This document shows, one piece after another, positions 4,639 to 6,466 of a DNA stretch of 6,466 bases. A program made the translations under genes and the position numbers. Source of the DNA: an uncultured Intestinimonas sp. (GTDB taxonomy: Bacteria; Bacillota_A; Clostridia; Oscillospirales; Oscillospiraceae); the NCBI GenBank assembly GCA_958435885.1, contig CAUBHZ010000111.1, forward strand, positions 1 through 6,466, read 5' to 3'. Below the pieces are notes generated by a model that saw nothing but the letters and a program-made list of their open reading frames with translations, was not told the origin of the DNA and ran no database searches. Position 1 is the stretch's first letter, and every line of letters starts with the position of its first letter.

Positions 4639-6360
4639 ATGAAGAAGACGAAGCAACTGTCTCTGCTTCTGTCCGGAGCCCTTGTGTTCGGCCTGCTGGC
4701 CGGCTGCGGCGGCGGCACTGCCAGCACGCCCGCTCCCACTGAGAGCGGCGCGCCCAGCACCGACGCCTCCGGCGAAGCCTTCGAGCTGACCGTCAACATC
4801 GCTTCCGAGCCCCAGACCATCGACCCCGCCCTGAACTCCGCCGTGGACGGCGCCATCATGATCAACCACATGTTCGAGGGTCTGATGCGCTGGGTGGATT
4901 CCGGCGCCGAGACCGTGGGCTCCGACGGCACCTGCACCAACGCCGAGCTGAGCTACGGCCAGGCCGAGAGCTACGACAAGGTGTCCAACGAGGACGGCAC
5001 CGTCACCTACACCTTCCACCTCCGGGACGGCATCAAGTGGTCCGACGGTCAGGACGTGACCGCTCAGGACTTCGTGTTCTCCTGGCAGCGTCTGGTCAAC
5101 CCCGAGACCGCCGCTGACTACTCCTACATGATCGACTGCGTGGTCAACGCCAACGCCATCATGAACGGCGAGATGGACCCCAGCGAGCTGGGTGTCTCCG
5201 CCCCCGATGACAAGACCTTCGTGGTCACCATCACCTCCGACCTGCCCTACTTCACTGAGATCTGCGCCTTCCCCGCCACTTTCCCCGTGCGCGAGGACAT
5301 CGTGAGCGACAGCCAGTGGACCTACAGCCCCGACACCTACATCTCCAACGGCGCCTACAAGATGACCAGCCGCGTCACCAACTCCGAGATCGTCATGGAG
5401 AAGAACGAGAACTACTACGGTGTGGACACCCTGGGTCCCGACAAGATTACCTTCAAGCTGATGGACGACGCCAACGCCATGCTGTCCGGCTTCAACTCCG
5501 GCGAGCTGGACTTCATCGAGAGCATGCCCACCGATGAGGTGGCTGGCCTGCTGGCTTCCGGCGATCTGAAGATCGTGGACTACATCGGCACCTACTATGT
5601 CTGCTACCAGACCCAGAAGGCTCCCTTCGACGATCCCCGCGTCCGTCAGGCCTTCACTCTGGCCGTTGACCGCACCTACATCGTGGAGCAGATCACCCAG
5701 ACCGGTCAGGTCGAGGCTGGCGGCTACGTCCCCGCCGGTGTCTACGACGCCGCCGGCGCCACCGGTGACGACTTCCGCACCGTGGGCGGCGACTACTACG
5801 GCCCCACCGACGCCGACTACGAGGCCAACTGCGAGAAGGCCCGTGAGCTGCTGGCCGAGGCCGGCTACCCCAACGGCGAGGGCTTCCCTGTCGTGACCTA
5901 CCTCTACAACACCGACGACAGCCACAAGGCTGTGGCCGAGGCCCTGCAGAACATGTGGCAGACCCAGCTGGGCGTGACCGTGCAGCTGGACAACCAGGAG
6001 TGGGCCACCTTCCTGCAGACCCGTAAGGACGGCGACTACTCCATCGCCCGCAACGGCTGGATCGCCGACTACAACGATCCCATGTCCTTCCTGGATATGT
6101 GGCTCACCGGCGGCGGCAACAACGACGCCCAGTACTCCAACCCCGACTACGACGCCCTGATTCAGCAGGCCAAGGCCGCCACCGATCCCGCCGAGCGCAT
6201 GGAGCTCATGCACCAGGCCGAGAACATGCTGGTCGGTCAGGACTGGGTCGTCAACCCCCTGTACTTCTACACCCAGAAGTACATGCTGGCTGACGGCATC
6301 CAGGGCATGTACTACACCCCCCTGGGCTACTTCTTCTTCGACCACTGCACCCAGGGCTGA
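4639..6360 (+). CDS. oppA: Oligopeptide-binding lipoprotein OppA (SBP family 5)
   Basis: Extracytoplasmic, membrane-anchored protein that captures peptides and delivers them to OppBCDF. It is 573 aa from the ATG at 4639. The N-terminus is a lipoprotein signal: MKKTK, a hydrophobic run (7-20), lipobox LAGC (20-23) with Cys23 as lipidation site, then a flexible Gly/Ser/Thr/Pro linker to ~45. The mature part has family 5 solute-binding features: IDPALN (61-66), HMFEGLMR (77-84), the HLRDGIKWSDGQDVTAQDFVFSWQRL signature region (127-152), FDDPRVRQAFTLAVDR (330-345), and GWIADYNDPMSFLDMW (473-488). Asp477 in ADYNDP looks equivalent to the Salmonella OppA Asp that contacts the peptide N-terminus, which supports oligopeptide binding; this is by-eye alignment. 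It has its own promoter, structured leader and terminator. Placement after oppF differs from the common oppA-first order. Confidence 0.95.
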   Translation: MKKTKQLSLLLSGALVFGLLAGCGGGTASTPAPTESGAPSTDASGEAFELTVNIASEPQTIDPALNSAVDGAIMINHMFEGLMRWVDSGAETVGSDGTCTNAELSYGQAESYDKVSNEDGTVTYTFHLRDGIKWSDGQDVTAQDFVFSWQRLVNPETAADYSYMIDCVVNANAIMNGEMDPSELGVSAPDDKTFVVTITSDLPYFTEICAFPATFPVREDIVSDSQWTYSPDTYISNGAYKMTSRVTNSEIVMEKNENYYGVDTLGPDKITFKLMDDANAMLSGFNSGELDFIESMPTDEVAGLLASGDLKIVDYIGTYYVCYQTQKAPFDDPRVRQAFTLAVDRTYIVEQITQTGQVEAGGYVPAGVYDAAGATGDDFRTVGGDYYGPTDADYEANCEKARELLAEAGYPNGEGFPVVTYLYNTDDSHKAVAEALQNMWQTQLGVTVQLDNQEWATFLQTRKDGDYSIARNGWIADYNDPMSFLDMWLTGGGNNDAQYSNPDYDALIQQAKAATDPAERMELMHQAENMLVGQDWVVNPLYFYTQKYMLADGIQGMYYTPLGYFFFDHCTQG

Positions 6361-6378
6361 GTTTCTCAGCTGACCGGA

Positions 6379-6413
6379 ACCGGGCCGCCTGCTGGCGGCC
6401 CGGTCCTTTTTTT
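6379..6413 (+). terminator. Intrinsic terminator of oppA and the operon
   Basis: An 11-bp perfect GC-rich stem (ACCGGGCCGCC, 6379-6389, with GGCGGCCCGGT, 6394-6404), a TGCT loop, then seven T from 6407 after two C. It begins 18 nt after the oppA stop and ends the transcript. Confidence 0.93.
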
Positions 6414-6466
6414 GCCCGCCCCTTTTATCCAACCTGACCAGCCTATTCATTTATTCATCGATATTC

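Noticed and set aside
4597..6450. A 617-codon open frame on the - strand opposite oppA
   Set aside because: Its translation is dominated by Val, Gly, His, Leu and Asp, as expected from reading a GC-rich gene in antisense; no family motif, and the sense strand is clearly OppA.
6414..6466. Start of another gene or promoter after the terminator
   Set aside because: Only 53 bp of mixed, partly AT-rich sequence; no clear promoter pair, RBS or start codon can be supported.

Overview
The window holds most of an oligopeptide (Opp/Dpp-type) ABC importer operon, all on the + strand, in the order oppB (5' truncated by the window edge), oppC, oppD, oppF, then a separately promoted oppA. Coding density is high, GC content is high with G/C-rich third positions, and ribosome binding sites are strong (GGAGG-type). 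The lipoprotein binding protein has a Gram-positive-style short signal peptide and lipobox. Together these suggest a GC-rich Clostridia member, perhaps a gut Oscillospiraceae relative such as Flavonifractor, Lawsonibacter or Intestinimonas. That placement is an impression from sequence style, not from a search.

Layout: 2-778 is the C-terminal ~258 residues of the OppB permease. 782-2125 is OppC, long for the family (447 aa against about 300) because of an Ala/Glu/Lys-rich block of roughly 95 residues between TM1 and the conserved FGxDxxGRD segment. 2142-3191 (OppD) and 3184-4254 (OppF) are the two ATPases; the genes overlap by 8 bp, and both proteins carry the same C-X5-C-X6-C-X17-C C-terminal motif. 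Genes oppB to oppF are tightly spaced and must be co-transcribed and translationally linked.

4255-4638 is a 384-bp gene-free region with two parts. The first (4255-4449) is hairpin-rich and is bounded by an almost perfect 43-bp direct repeat that duplicates the last 13 codons and stop of oppF, in the same frame. The second (4450-4638) is the AT-rich oppA promoter followed by a leader with consecutive hairpins. 4639-6360 is oppA, a 573-aa lipoprotein, followed by a strong intrinsic terminator at 6379-6413. The last 53 bp (6414-6466) hold no feature I can support.

Functionally, OppA captures peptides outside the membrane, OppB/OppC form the channel, and OppD/OppF hydrolyse ATP to drive uptake. 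The separate promoter and structured leader of oppA probably allow the binding protein to be made in excess of the membrane complex. The machinery is a well-known family. The points worth a second look are the duplicated oppF tail with its structured insert, the extra block in OppC, and the oppA leader.
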